DNA of 64,000 nucleotides from Bacillota bacterium (lineage in GTDB: Bacteria; Bacillota; Clostridia; Lachnospirales; Lachnospiraceae): assembly GCA_023392535.1 (NCBI GenBank), contig JAEVYY010000014.1:124001-188000 (forward strand), given 5' to 3'. Both the position numbers and the translations under genes were made by a program. Below the pieces are notes generated by a model. That model was not told the DNA's origin. It ran no database searches and was given only the letters and a program-made list of their open reading frames with translations. Shown piece by piece: positions 8,698-18,705 of this stretch. Within the stretch, counting starts at the first letter, position 1. The number at the start of each line of letters is the position of its first letter.

Positions 8698-10731
8698 ATG
8701 AAAAAGGCAGATTTTGGTGTTGCAATTTATGTGTTATCAGCTTTTATCATGTTTATAGTACCAATTCCGTCATGGCTACTGGATATTTTATTAGCATTTA
8801 ACATATCATTGGCATTTACCATCATGTTCGGAGCGATGTTTTCAAAGGAAATTTTGGATTTATCTTATTATCCTACGATTCTGCTCTTTACCACTATTTT
8901 TAGGATTGCACTGAATATTTCTTCGACAAGATTGATTCTGAAAACGGGCAATCCTGGTAATGTAGTAAAGGTATTTGGGCAGTTTGTAGGTGGTGGAGAC
9001 TTAATAATTGGAATTATAGTGTTTGTTATTTTAATCATAATCCAATTTATGGTGATTAATAAGGGGTCTGAACGTGTTGCTGAAGTAACAGCCAGATTTA
9101 CATTGGATGCGATGCCGGGTAAGCAGATGGCAATAGATGCTGATTTAAATACAGGTGCCATTACAGATGCCGAAGCAAAAAAACGACGTGATAAGATTCA
9201 GGAAGAGTCTTCCTTTTTCGGGGCTATGGATGGTGCAGTCAAATATGTAAAGGGGGATGCAACAGCAGGACTTTTGATAACAGCTGTTAATATTGTAGGT
9301 GGTATTGCCATGGGGATGACCAGAAGTGGATTAACGCTTGCGGATGCAGTTGACAAATATACAATTTTAACAATAGGGGATGGTCTGGTCAGCCAGATAC
9401 CGTCGCTTTTGATTTCGCTTTCAACTGGTATTTTAGTTACCAAAGGCTCAAAAGATGCCGACTTTGGTACCGTACTTGTAAGCCAGTTATTTGGGGTACC
9501 GAAGGTTCTTTATTTTGTTGGAATTACGATTATAGGTCTTGGGATTCTGACGCCTCTTAATACATTACTGTTTTTAACACTGGGTTTTATATTTATCATT
9601 ACAGGAAGGATGATTTCTGGTACAATAGAGACAGCTAAGATAGAAAATGAAACAGATGCGGATGAAATGGCGGCAGAAGAAATCAGGCAACCAGAAAATG
9701 TTACCTCACTTTTACAGGTTGATTCTATCGAATTGGAATTTGGTTATGGTATCATTCCACTAGCGGATGTGAATCAAGGCGGTGATTTATTAGATCGTGT
9801 GGTAATGATTAGGCGTCAGGTAGCTCTTGAACTTGGGACGGTGGTTCCGATTATAAGGTTACGTGATAACATACAGCTTAATCCGAATCAATATATTATA
9901 AAAATAAAGGGGATTCAAATTAGTGAAGGGGAGATTCTTTTTGATCACTATATGGCAATGAATCCTGGTTTTGTAGAAGAAGAGATTACGGGTATTCCTA
10001 CTTATGAACCATCTTTTCATTTACCGGCGATTTGGATTACGGAAGGACAAAGAGAACGTGCTGAGAGTTTGGGCTATACAGTGGTTGATCCCCCATCTAT
10101 TATAGCGACTCATTTAACAGAGATTATACGGCAATACATAGCGGAATTATTGACTAGGCAGGATGTTCAGAATCTCGTCAATAATCTAAAAGAAAGTAAT
10201 CCTTCTTTAATTGAAGAATTGGTGCCAAAGACTTTGGGACTTGGAGAGATCCAAAAGGTTCTTCAGAATTTATTAAAAGAAGGTATTTCCATCAGAGATT
10301 TACTTACTATATTTGAGACTTTGGCGGACTATGCATCCACGACAAGGGATACGGATATCTTAACGGAGTATGTAAGGCAGAGTCTAAAGCGCGCAATATC
10401 TAGTAAATATTTTCCTTCTAATGAGACAACAAGCGTTGTTACATTAGATCCAAAATTGGAGCAGGAAATTATGGCAAGTGTGAAACAAACGGAACAGGGC
10501 GCTTACTTATCTCTTGATCCGGAAAAAACGAAGGCTATTATGTCTTCCCTGGAAAGAGAGACCCAAAAATTAGAAAATTTAGGGAAAAATCCGATTGTAA
10601 TTACTTCCCCAATTGTGCGAATGTACTTTAAACGCTTAACCGGAGATTATTTTAAAGATTTAATTGTAGTATCCTACAATGAAATAGAATCAAACATTGA
10701 ATTACAATCTGTTGGGATGGTGACAACATAA
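8698..10731 (+). CDS. flhA: flagellar export gate protein FlhA
   Basis: FlhA (677 residues) is the large export-gate subunit whose cytoplasmic ring docks chaperone-substrate complexes. About eight membrane helices fill residues 1-310. The FHIPEP-family signature is seen in 'ARFTLDAMPGKQMAID', and the soluble domain (330-677) contains 'FGYGIIPLADVNQGGDLLDR'. Length and order match the family. The stop codon overlaps the flhF start by one base (TAATG), so flhF is translationally coupled. Confidence 0.95.
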   Translation: MKKADFGVAIYVLSAFIMFIVPIPSWLLDILLAFNISLAFTIMFGAMFSKEILDLSYYPTILLFTTIFRIALNISSTRLILKTGNPGNVVKVFGQFVGGGDLIIGIIVFVILIIIQFMVINKGSERVAEVTARFTLDAMPGKQMAIDADLNTGAITDAEAKKRRDKIQEESSFFGAMDGAVKYVKGDATAGLLITAVNIVGGIAMGMTRSGLTLADAVDKYTILTIGDGLVSQIPSLLISLSTGILVTKGSKDADFGTVLVSQLFGVPKVLYFVGITIIGLGILTPLNTLLFLTLGFIFIITGRMISGTIETAKIENETDADEMAAEEIRQPENVTSLLQVDSIELEFGYGIIPLADVNQGGDLLDRVVMIRRQVALELGTVVPIIRLRDNIQLNPNQYIIKIKGIQISEGEILFDHYMAMNPGFVEEEITGIPTYEPSFHLPAIWITEGQRERAESLGYTVVDPPSIIATHLTEIIRQYIAELLTRQDVQNLVNNLKESNPSLIEELVPKTLGLGEIQKVLQNLLKEGISIRDLLTIFETLADYASTTRDTDILTEYVRQSLKRAISSKYFPSNETTSVVTLDPKLEQEIMASVKQTEQGAYLSLDPEKTKAIMSSLERETQKLENLGKNPIVITSPIVRMYFKRLTGDYFKDLIVVSYNEIESNIELQSVGMVTT

Positions 10732-11933
10732 TGATAATTAAGAAGTTTCAAGGAAAAACGGAAGAAGAAGCAATCGAAACTGCAAAGAAGGAATTAGGAC
10801 AGAATGTGGTTATTATGAATGTGAAGACAATTAAGAAAAAAGGATTATTTTCTTTTTTGAAATCGCAACTGGTCGAAGTGACAGCAGCACTGGAGGAAGA
10901 AACCAATCCTTTTGCCTCCATTACGAAAGAAATATTAAAGAGCGGTACAGGTAAAAGGGAAAGTACATTCAGAGAGGATGTGCCGAAAGTCAGTTTGAAA
11001 GAGGAAGAAAACGCTGGCAGCATGTTAGAAGAAAAACTGGATAGTATTCAGTTGTTGATCGAGCAACAGTTACATAAGTCAGATAATAATCGTATAAAAG
11101 AACATGAGATTCTTTCAGAGCAAGAAGAACCAGATGAGATGGTTGTTTTTATGCAATTGTTATATAACACAATGATCAATAACGAAGTGAATGAAAAATA
11201 TGCAAATCAAATTATAGACGAGGTGGAAAAAAACAGTAAATCCAATATGCCAATTGATTACGTACTTTCTAATATTTATCAAAAAATAATTCTCAAATTT
11301 GGAAAGCCGGAGTCCATTATGCCAGCAAAGGAGGGCCCTAAAATTGTATTTTTCGTCGGCCCCACAGGAGTTGGAAAGACTACTACTATCGCAAAAGTTG
11401 CTTCTAAATTTTGTGTGGAACAGAAGAAAAAAATAGTGTTACTTACAGCAGATACCTATCGCATAGCAGCAGCAGAACAACTCAGGACTTATGCGAATAT
11501 ATTAGATGTACCATTTAGAGTGGTCTATTCGGCAGAAGATGCGAAGGATGCGTTTCGCGATTTTCATGCATATGACTATATTTTTGTAGATACAGCTGGT
11601 CACTCATGTAGCAATACAACATTGCGGGAGAATGTGAATGAATTGATTCACTGTGTGGACGATAAGATAGAGCGGGAAGTTTATCTTGTACTTAGTGCAA
11701 CTACCAAATATTGTGATTTAATCAGTATTGCAGATGCTTACACGCCAATGACGAAATACAAGTTAATCTTTACCAAGTTGGATGAGACGATATTATTAGG
11801 TAATTTGTTGAATTTGAAATTGCATACAGGAGCATCTTTATCCTATGTTACATGTGGGCAGAATGTACCGGATGATATAGAAACCTTCAATCCACAGGAT
11901 ACTGTAAGAATTTTATTAGGTGGAAGACGTTAA
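10731..11933 (+). CDS. flhF: flagellar placement GTPase FlhF
   Basis: FlhF is an SRP-type GTPase that sets flagellar number and position. The 400-residue protein has the basic N-terminal segment ('MIIKKFQGKTEEEAIETAKKE'), a variable acidic linker, an N-domain-like helical region (140-200) and the G domain: P-loop 'GPTGVGKTTTIAKVA', 'LTADTYRIAAAEQLRTYA', G3 'VDTAGHS' and G4 'TKLD'. G3 has His where DTAGRS is usual, a small deviation at a GTPase motif. It overlaps flhA by one base and precedes its partner flhG. Confidence 0.93.
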   Translation: MIIKKFQGKTEEEAIETAKKELGQNVVIMNVKTIKKKGLFSFLKSQLVEVTAALEEETNPFASITKEILKSGTGKRESTFREDVPKVSLKEEENAGSMLEEKLDSIQLLIEQQLHKSDNNRIKEHEILSEQEEPDEMVVFMQLLYNTMINNEVNEKYANQIIDEVEKNSKSNMPIDYVLSNIYQKIILKFGKPESIMPAKEGPKIVFFVGPTGVGKTTTIAKVASKFCVEQKKKIVLLTADTYRIAAAEQLRTYANILDVPFRVVYSAEDAKDAFRDFHAYDYIFVDTAGHSCSNTTLRENVNELIHCVDDKIEREVYLVLSATTKYCDLISIADAYTPMTKYKLIFTKLDETILLGNLLNLKLHTGASLSYVTCGQNVPDDIETFNPQDTVRILLGGRR

Positions 11934-11955
11934 ATTTGATTGGAGATGAAGAAGG

Positions 11956-12840
11956 ATGGATCAGGCTGAACAGCTAAGAAATATTATTAAAATGAATAAC
12001 CAGCCACAAAGACCCTTGGCAAGAATTATTACTGTTACCAGTGGAAAAGGTGGGGTAGGAAAATCTAATACAGCGATAAATCTTGCAGTACAATTAAGGA
12101 AAATGGGGCAAAGAGTCATTATTCTGGATGCTGATTTTGGTTTAGCAAATATTGAGATTATGTTTGGGACGGTACCAAAACATAATCTGTGTGATCTTAT
12201 CTATCAGGGAAAGAATATTAAAGAAATTATAACGTGGGGACCGGCTGAAGTAGGTTTTATTTCAGGAGGATCAGGAATTGCAGGTCTGTCTAACCTAAAC
12301 AGAGACTACTTGACCTATATTATCCAAAACCTTGCGGAATTAGATGCAATTGCAGATGTCATTCTCATAGATACGGGTGCCGGTATTTCTGATTCTGTAT
12401 TAGAGTTTTTAGTTGCGAGTGGTGAAATTTTGTTGGTCACAACACCAGAGCCTACATCCATCACAGACTCTTATTCGTTATTAAAGACGCTGAGCAGACA
12501 TCCAAGATTCCAGGAGGAAGCAACGCAGGTAAAAGTGCTGGCCAATCGCGTGGAAACAGAAGAAGAAGGAAAGTCCCTCTTTCATAAATTAAATGTTGTT
12601 GTAAACAGATATTTAAAATTACCAATTGTGTATCTTGGCTCTATTCCTCAAGATTCTCAATTATCAAGAGCGGTTATGCAACAGATGCCTGTCTCTGTGC
12701 AGAGTCCAGGCGCCAAGTCCACAAAAGCATTTGAAAATATTGCAGCTACCTTGTGTAATAAGGATTTGAACCAGACATTACAAAAGAGAGGAATGGCTGC
12801 TTTTTTCTCACATATTGTGGCAGGGAAACAGAGAGGATGA
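11956..12840 (+). CDS. flhG: FlhG/FleN (YlxH) MinD-like flagellar number ATPase
   Basis: A 294-residue ParA/MinD-family ATPase. The deviant Walker A 'SGKGGVGKSNTAINLA' is at about residues 29-44, followed by the MinD-type 'LDADFGLANI' and 'VILIDTGAG' Walker B. FlhG works with FlhF to control the number and site of flagella and the C-ring assembly. A C-terminal amphipathic stretch is typical. ATG is preceded by GGAGATGAAGAAGG. The neighbours are flhF and a PilZ protein, the usual setting in Firmicutes. Confidence 0.93.
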   Translation: MDQAEQLRNIIKMNNQPQRPLARIITVTSGKGGVGKSNTAINLAVQLRKMGQRVIILDADFGLANIEIMFGTVPKHNLCDLIYQGKNIKEIITWGPAEVGFISGGSGIAGLSNLNRDYLTYIIQNLAELDAIADVILIDTGAGISDSVLEFLVASGEILLVTTPEPTSITDSYSLLKTLSRHPRFQEEATQVKVLANRVETEEEGKSLFHKLNVVVNRYLKLPIVYLGSIPQDSQLSRAVMQQMPVSVQSPGAKSTKAFENIAATLCNKDLNQTLQKRGMAAFFSHIVAGKQRG

Positions 12841-12851
12841 GGTAATTGTAA

Positions 12852-13574
12852 ATGCTATCAAAATATATTTTACCGGGTGAACGAATTGAATTACAGTTAG
12901 TGGAGAGAAAAATTCAAAATAGGCACATAGTCAATAAAAAGATATATTATAGCAAAGTATTTGATATTTTGTCAGAGGATAGACTTGAGATAACCATGCC
13001 TATGGAAAAAACGAAATTAATATTGCTTCCGGTAAATGCAGAATATGATTTATATTTTTATGCGAAGTCTGGACTGTTTCAGTGTTTTGCGAGAATTATT
13101 GATCGTTATAAAAGTAATAATGTATACATTTTAGTTTTGGAACTTACAAGTAATTTGCGTAAATTTCAACGAAGGGATTTTTATAGATTTAGTTGTGCAC
13201 TGGAAATGGATACGAGATCTCTGATAGAAGAGGAAATGGAAGCAGTAGAAGATAAAAAAGGTATTTTAGTGCCTGGACTACCTTTACAGAGAAGTGTAAT
13301 TGTTGATATCAGTGGTGGGGGAATACGTTTTGTTGCGAATTGTCCATATGAAATAGGAAGTCTTGTGTATTGTAGGTATCAGCTCATTGTAAACGGAGAA
13401 ACAAAGGGGTACAACTTAGTAGGTAAAATTTTGAGTAATAAAGAATTAGAAAGCAGGCCGGGTGATTATGAACATCGTCTGCAATATGTGAATATTTCAG
13501 AGACTGAAAGAGAAGAAATTATCCGGTATATTTTTGAAGAAGAGCGTAAATATAGGCAAAAAGAAAAGGAATGA
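12852..13574 (+). CDS. PilZ-domain flagellar brake protein (YcgR-like)
   Basis: A 240-residue protein with an N-terminal YcgR-type domain (about 1-100) and a C-terminal PilZ domain. The two c-di-GMP binding motifs are intact: RxxxR as 'RDFYR' (residues 108-112) and the D/NxSxxG box as 'DISGGG' (152-157). Proteins of this type bind c-di-GMP and slow or stop the flagellar motor. Its position inside the motility operon gives the operon a direct c-di-GMP input and links it to the GGDEF proteins further along. It overlaps cheB by four bases. Confidence 0.88.
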   Translation: MLSKYILPGERIELQLVERKIQNRHIVNKKIYYSKVFDILSEDRLEITMPMEKTKLILLPVNAEYDLYFYAKSGLFQCFARIIDRYKSNNVYILVLELTSNLRKFQRRDFYRFSCALEMDTRSLIEEEMEAVEDKKGILVPGLPLQRSVIVDISGGGIRFVANCPYEIGSLVYCRYQLIVNGETKGYNLVGKILSNKELESRPGDYEHRLQYVNISETEREEIIRYIFEEERKYRQKEKE

Positions 13575-14650
13575 CTAATGTGAAAAAAATACTAGTGGTT
13601 GATGACTCTGCACTCATGAGAAGAATACTTTGTGATATAATAAATGCAGATGATCGATTTCAAGTTGTCGATAAAACTGTTAACGGTTTAGAAGCTTTAA
13701 AATTAATTAGTGTCAATCAGTATGATGCAGTTGTTCTGGATATCAACATGCCTAAGATGACAGGACTTCAACTTCTGCAGGAGTTAAAAAACAGAGGGAT
13801 TGAAGCAAATATAATCGTTGCCAGTACAGATACGGTAGATGGCGCCCAAGTAGTTATGGATGCTTTGGAATTAGGTGCCTTTGATTTTATACATAAACCT
13901 TATAATACAGTAGAACTCAGAAAAGAAAGTTTCCAGAAAAAGTTATTGCAGATTTTAGATGCAGCGACCAATAGCCAGATTAAAAATTTAGTATTTAGCA
14001 AGCCCACGATTCAGCAAAATACAACTCCTAAAATAGTAGAGTTTTTGGAAAAACATGTGAATGATTTTAAAGACAAAAAATTAGTAGCCATTGCAAGTTC
14101 TACAGGAGGACCCAAGGCACTTCAGCAGATTATACCACTATTACCAGAAAATTTAAGAGTTCCGGTAATGATTGTACAACATATGCCAGCAGGTTTTACA
14201 AAATCTTTTGCAGATAGGCTGAATACTCTTAGTAAAATAGAGGTTAAGGAAGCAGAGGAAGGGGATGTGTTAGAGGCTGGCAAAGTTTATCTTGCTCGAG
14301 GTGGAATGCATATGAATGCAGTTGAGAAAGCGGGAAAGGCATCCATTCATTATTCAGACGAACCACCCAGAGAAGGTGTGAAACCATGCGCAAATTATAT
14401 GTATGAATCCTTAATGAAATGCAGTTATGAAGAAATCGTATGTGTTGTACTGACTGGAATGGGATCTGATGGTACAAAAGGAATTGCTCATCTGAAAAAA
14501 GAAAAAAAAGTACACGTAATCGCTCAGGAAAAAAGTACTTGCGCAGTATACGGCATGCCTAGAAGTATTGTTGAGGCGGGACTGTCAGATCAAGTACTTG
14601 GCATTGAGAAGATTGCACAAGAGATAATATTGAAAGTGGGGATAAAATAG
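13571..14650 (+). CDS. cheB: chemotaxis protein-glutamate methylesterase CheB
   Basis: CheB removes methyl groups from (and deamidates) chemoreceptors for adaptation. The 359-residue protein has an N-terminal receiver domain (acidic pair 'VVDDSALMRR', phospho-acceptor Asp57 in 'VVLDINMPKM', Lys in 'FIHKPY') and a C-terminal methylesterase domain with 'ASSTGGPKALQQI' (catalytic Ser), 'QHMPAGFTKSFADRL' (catalytic His) and 'TGMGSDGTKG' (catalytic Asp). All catalytic residues are present. ATGACTAATG at the start gives two close start options; I use the first. No cheR is in this window. Confidence 0.95.
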   Translation: MTNVKKILVVDDSALMRRILCDIINADDRFQVVDKTVNGLEALKLISVNQYDAVVLDINMPKMTGLQLLQELKNRGIEANIIVASTDTVDGAQVVMDALELGAFDFIHKPYNTVELRKESFQKKLLQILDAATNSQIKNLVFSKPTIQQNTTPKIVEFLEKHVNDFKDKKLVAIASSTGGPKALQQIIPLLPENLRVPVMIVQHMPAGFTKSFADRLNTLSKIEVKEAEEGDVLEAGKVYLARGGMHMNAVEKAGKASIHYSDEPPREGVKPCANYMYESLMKCSYEEIVCVVLTGMGSDGTKGIAHLKKEKKVHVIAQEKSTCAVYGMPRSIVEAGLSDQVLGIEKIAQEIILKVGIK

Positions 14651-14651
14651 T

Positions 14652-16745
14652 ATGGACGTAAGCCAATATCTAGAAATCTTTTTAGATGAATCGAAAGAAC
14701 ATTTACAGAATTTGAATACTCAAATTCTTGAGTTGGAACAAGATTCAGAGAACATGGATACCATTAATGAAATCTTCCGTGCAGCACATTCTTTAAAGGG
14801 AATGGCTGGGACTATGGGTTATAAGAGAATGCAGGCATTGACTCATGATATGGAAAATGTTTTTTCAGAGGTTCGTAATGGTGCAATTAAAGTAAAAGCC
14901 AATATGATTGATATTTTATTTCAGTGTTTGGATGCGTTAGAAGAATATGTAACATCTATACAAACGACATCGGATGAAGGCACCAATGACAATAGTACGT
15001 TAATCAAAATGTTAAACGAAATCTTAAAAGGCAATAGCTTAGAATCTGATAGTAGATCAGAAGTCAGAAAAGAGGCAGCTACAAAGCAGGAAGCATTCAT
15101 AGAAGAAGATTTGGCTCATTGGAAGAATATTAAGTTAGGAGATACTGAAATCAGAGTGGTACATGCTGCCAGAGAAAAAGGAAATGAAGTTTTTGGCATC
15201 ACGGTATACATACAAGAGAGCTGTCTGTTAAAAGCAGCAAGATCATTTTTAGTATTTAAAGCGCTGGAAGAGATCGGTGAAATTATTGTGTCAGAGCCAG
15301 GAGTGCAAGATATTGAAGATGAAAGATTTGATCAAGATTTTTCGATTATCTTCGTAACAGATGAATCTTATGAAAAAGTAATAGAAGTGATTCAAAATGT
15401 ATCTGAAATTGAAAAAGCAGTAGGAGCTGTTGTTGATTTAGCAAAGTTTGAAGGCATAGAAGAGGAAGAGGACAATAACGCGGAAAAGGCAGAAGAGAAT
15501 GAAATAATGGCGGAACGTAAAAAAGATACAACCTTAGCGGTATCGGCAGCTTCTGTAAAACAGGAAAAGAAACAGCAGGTAAGCAAACCTATTGTAAATA
15601 GAACGGTTAGAGTAGATATAGAAAAACTGGATGTACTTATGAATCTTGTCAGTGAGTTAATTATTGCCAAAAACTCCTTGGTATCGGCATCAGCAGTCGA
15701 AGAAGCAGCCAATTCAAGTTTTAACGAGCAAATAGAATATCTTGAAAGTGTTACAACGAATTTGCATGAATCTGTTATGAAAGTAAGAATGGTGCCAATT
15801 GAAAGTGTTCTCACTAAATTTCCTAGGATGATTCGCGATTTGTCAAAGAAGCTCGATAAAAAAATGGAATTATATATGTCTGGTGAAGAGACGGAATTAG
15901 ATAGAACTGTGGTAGATGAAATCGGGGATCCTTTGATGCATTTACTAAGAAATTCTGCGGATCATGGTCTTGAAACAGCGGAAGTTAGAAAGGCTAGAGG
16001 TAAGAGTCAGACAGGTTCTATCTTTTTGGATGCTTATCAGGATGGAAACAATGTTATCATAGAAGTAAGGGATGACGGAAATGGTATTGACGTACAAACG
16101 GTTAAAAAGAAAGCGATCGAACGTGGTACGATTACGGCGGAACAAGCTGAAAATATGCCAGACAAAGATATCATAGATCTATTGTTCCTGCCAAGCTTTT
16201 CGACGGCGAAAGAGGTATCAGATGTGTCTGGAAGAGGAGTGGGACTTGATGTTGTAAGATCTAAGATAGAAGCACTCAGTGGGGAAGTGGAAGTGAAATC
16301 GCAGTTAGGTGTGGGTAGCACATGGATTATTCGTCTGCCTTTAACACTTGCTATTATTCAGGCGTTAATGGTCAAAGTTGGTGAAGAAAAATATGCGATT
16401 TCTTTAGGATCGATTGAAACCATTGAAAATATAACCAAGGAAGAAATTAAACAGGTACAATCGAAAGAGGTAATAAACTTACGTGGAAACGTGATTCCTA
16501 TTATTCGCTTAGCCGATGTATTGGATATTGAAGTACAGAGCGGTGAAAATGACAGTATGGTTGTTGTTATTGTTAAAAAAGGTGATAAATTAGCAGGTAT
16601 CGTTGTTGAAGAATTAATGGGACAACAAGAAATTGTTATTAAATCACTTGGAAAATACATTAACAAATGCAAGATGATTAGTGGAGCAACAATTCTTGGA
16701 GATGGTGAGGTTGCATTGATTTTGGATGCAAATGCATTATTCTAA
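14652..16745 (+). CDS. cheA: chemotaxis histidine kinase CheA
   Basis: CheA (697 residues) phosphorylates CheY and CheB in response to chemoreceptors. Domain order: P1 Hpt domain with phosphorylated His46 in 'FRAAHSLKGMAG'; a P2 region (about 150-275) with an acidic Glu-rich linker after it; P3 dimerisation ('VDIEKLDVLMNLVSELI'); P4 ATPase with N box 'HLLRNSADHGLE', 'VRDDGNGID' and 'SGRGVGLDVV'; and a C-terminal P5 CheW-like domain. All catalytic boxes are intact. It lies one base after cheB and just before cheW. Confidence 0.96.
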   Translation: MDVSQYLEIFLDESKEHLQNLNTQILELEQDSENMDTINEIFRAAHSLKGMAGTMGYKRMQALTHDMENVFSEVRNGAIKVKANMIDILFQCLDALEEYVTSIQTTSDEGTNDNSTLIKMLNEILKGNSLESDSRSEVRKEAATKQEAFIEEDLAHWKNIKLGDTEIRVVHAAREKGNEVFGITVYIQESCLLKAARSFLVFKALEEIGEIIVSEPGVQDIEDERFDQDFSIIFVTDESYEKVIEVIQNVSEIEKAVGAVVDLAKFEGIEEEEDNNAEKAEENEIMAERKKDTTLAVSAASVKQEKKQQVSKPIVNRTVRVDIEKLDVLMNLVSELIIAKNSLVSASAVEEAANSSFNEQIEYLESVTTNLHESVMKVRMVPIESVLTKFPRMIRDLSKKLDKKMELYMSGEETELDRTVVDEIGDPLMHLLRNSADHGLETAEVRKARGKSQTGSIFLDAYQDGNNVIIEVRDDGNGIDVQTVKKKAIERGTITAEQAENMPDKDIIDLLFLPSFSTAKEVSDVSGRGVGLDVVRSKIEALSGEVEVKSQLGVGSTWIIRLPLTLAIIQALMVKVGEEKYAISLGSIETIENITKEEIKQVQSKEVINLRGNVIPIIRLADVLDIEVQSGENDSMVVVIVKKGDKLAGIVVEELMGQQEIVIKSLGKYINKCKMISGATILGDGEVALILDANALF

Positions 16746-16770
16746 AGAACAGATTATAGGAGGAAGAACC

Positions 16771-17223
16771 ATGGAAGAAGTAAAAAATATGACTGATAAG
16801 ACACAGTTCATTGTAATTAAAATAGGCAATGAACAGTTTGGAATTGATATTAAATACATAGATAATATAGTTCGTATGCAAAATATTACAAGAGTTCCTA
16901 AGGTTCCAGAATATTTTAAGGGTGTCATTAATTTACGTGGGGAAGTCATTCCAGTCATGAGTTTGCGCTTGAAAATGTCTTTACCCGCAGATGAGTATTC
17001 GAAGGCTACCAGAATTATCATATTAAAAATTGAACAGCATGAAGGCATTGGAATTCTTGTAGATGAAGTAAAAGAGGTTGTTACTTTAGAGGCAGAGCAG
17101 GTGGAGAAATTGTCTTATGACAAAGAAGAGAAAAAATCATTTGTGTATGCAGTTGGAAAAGTAGAAGAATCGTTGATATCATTATTAGATTTAAATGCAG
17201 TATTGGCGGAATCACAAGCATAA
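16771..17223 (+). CDS. cheW: chemotaxis coupling protein CheW
   Basis: A 150-residue CheW domain that links chemoreceptors to CheA. Typical segments are 'KYIDNIVRMQNITRVPKVPEY' in part (residues about 30-50), 'GVINLRGEVIPVMSLRL', and 'ILVDEVKEVVTL'. The start is the ATG at 16771 behind TATAGGAGGAAG; the reading frame is open further upstream into the end of cheA but has no ribosome site there. cheC follows after 16 bases. Confidence 0.94.
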   Translation: MEEVKNMTDKTQFIVIKIGNEQFGIDIKYIDNIVRMQNITRVPKVPEYFKGVINLRGEVIPVMSLRLKMSLPADEYSKATRIIILKIEQHEGIGILVDEVKEVVTLEAEQVEKLSYDKEEKKSFVYAVGKVEESLISLLDLNAVLAESQA

Positions 17224-17239
17224 AGTAAGGGAGAAGATA

Positions 17240-17860
17240 ATGTCAGGTTTTGATTTAAGTGATATGTCCCAGACCTATTATGATGTTCTAAAAGAAATTG
17301 GAAATATAGGAGCTGGCAATGCGACTACAGCACTGGCTCAAATGCTTCAGTGCAAGGTCGATATGAATGTTCCACAGGTTAAATTACTGGATTTCAAAGA
17401 AGTCGGAGCACTCATGGGTGGTGAAGAACAGGTAATGGCTGGAATCTACCTTGTAGTGGAAGGAGATATTGCCGGCAGTATTATGTTTTTGCTAGAGTAT
17501 AATTCGGCACGTCATTTGGTATCACAATTAATGGGAACACCATGTCTCGGTCAGGAATTTACAGAAATGGAAATGTCAGCATTAAAAGAGATTGGTAATA
17601 TTATTACAGCCGCCTATTTAAATGCCCTATCTGCATTGACAAATCTAAAAATACATCCGTCAATTCCTGATTTAAGTATTGATATGGCGGGTGCAATATT
17701 GAGCGTTCCAGCGATTGAATTTGGCACATTAGGAGATAAAATTTTACTGATTCAAACGCAGTTTACGGATGAAATACAACTGGACGGTTATTTCATTATG
17801 ATTCCAGATGTGGAATCATATGAAAAAATATTGACATCGTTAGGAATATCGGTTGAATAA
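17240..17860 (+). CDS. cheC: CheY-P phosphatase CheC
   Basis: A 206-residue CheC-family phosphatase with two intact active-site motifs, 'LKEIGNIGAGNATTALAQML' and 'LKEIGNIITAAYLNALSAL', each with the Glu and Asn that attack CheY-P and a downstream Pro. CheC also binds CheD and so connects CheY-P level to receptor deamidation. The start at 17240 is behind AGGGAGAAG; the frame is open 45 bases further upstream inside cheW, which I reject. cheD follows 19 bases later, the expected partner. Confidence 0.94.
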   Translation: MSGFDLSDMSQTYYDVLKEIGNIGAGNATTALAQMLQCKVDMNVPQVKLLDFKEVGALMGGEEQVMAGIYLVVEGDIAGSIMFLLEYNSARHLVSQLMGTPCLGQEFTEMEMSALKEIGNIITAAYLNALSALTNLKIHPSIPDLSIDMAGAILSVPAIEFGTLGDKILLIQTQFTDEIQLDGYFIMIPDVESYEKILTSLGISVE

Positions 17861-17879
17861 GGATACTTGAAAGGTAACT

Positions 17880-18365
17880 ATGAGCGAAATTATTAAAGTG
17901 GGAATGGCAGATTTGAAAATATGTAAATGTCCTGATGGATTAACAACTTTAGGACTCGGCTCTTGTGTTGGTATTGCGGTCAGAGATCCAGTTACTAAAA
18001 TTGGTGGTTTAGCGCATATTATGTTGCCAGATAGTACCCGGATAAGAAATAATTCTAATATTCCCAAGTTTGCAGATACGGGTATTGCAGAATTGATCAG
18101 GTTGTTAGTTGAGAATGGGGCAGCAAGGAGTAGATTAGTTGCAAAAATAGCAGGTGGGGCTCAAATGTTTGCGTTCCAAAATAAAAATGATTTGGTGCGT
18201 GTGGGTGAAAATAATGTCGAAGCTACAAAAATAAAGTTAAAAGAAATGAATATTCCTATTTTGGCTGCAGACACAGGCAAGAATTATGGAAGAACTGTTA
18301 TTTTTTACCCGGAAACAGGTGATTTTGTTATTAGGGCAGTTGGGAAAGCAGAAATGGTGATTTAA
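17880..18365 (+). CDS. cheD: chemoreceptor glutamine deamidase CheD
   Basis: CheD (161 residues) deamidates glutamines in chemoreceptors and activates CheC. The catalytic Cys lies in 'LGLGSCVGIAVRD' and the catalytic His in 'GGLAHIMLP'; a Thr/Ser in 'DTGKNYGR' completes the site. Length is normal. The next gene starts on the base after its stop, indicating one transcript and probable coupling. Confidence 0.94.
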   Translation: MSEIIKVGMADLKICKCPDGLTTLGLGSCVGIAVRDPVTKIGGLAHIMLPDSTRIRNNSNIPKFADTGIAELIRLLVENGAARSRLVAKIAGGAQMFAFQNKNDLVRVGENNVEATKIKLKEMNIPILAADTGKNYGRTVIFYPETGDFVIRAVGKAEMVI

Positions 18366-18656
18366 ATGAAGAGAAAACTGGTACCATCATTTATCATGTT
18401 ACTTGCAGGAGCAGTTTCCAGTATTGTGATGTTTCTGAATCACTATGAAATAAAGGAAATGTTGTGGATTTTGGTGGGCGTGTTAGTTTCCTTTTATTTC
18501 ATAGGCATTATGATTAAAAAAGTATTGGATTCCTTTGAAGAAATGAATAAATCTTCAGATAAGCATATAGAAGAAGGAACAGTCGTTAAGAAAGAGGTAA
18601 CAGAAGATAATACAGAAGAAGGAGGAGAACAAGAAGAAAATAAAATAAGTACATAG
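18366..18656 (+). CDS. small two-helix membrane protein of the flagellar operon
   Basis: I do not recognise a named family. The 96-residue product has two predicted membrane helices (about 6-24 and 31-49) and a highly charged, Glu-rich cytoplasmic tail (about 60-96). It directly abuts cheD and precedes fliA by 49 bases, so it is co-transcribed with motility genes. Small membrane proteins at this position occur in other clostridial flagellar operons but have no assigned role as far as I know. It is likely a real gene, given the operon position and the uninterrupted frame. Confidence 0.7.
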   Translation: MKRKLVPSFIMLLAGAVSSIVMFLNHYEIKEMLWILVGVLVSFYFIGIMIKKVLDSFEEMNKSSDKHIEEGTVVKKEVTEDNTEEGGEQEENKIST

Positions 18657-18705
18657 AAACGAGAAGGGAAGTAAAATACGGGAATAGATTCGGGAGATTT
18701 GCAGC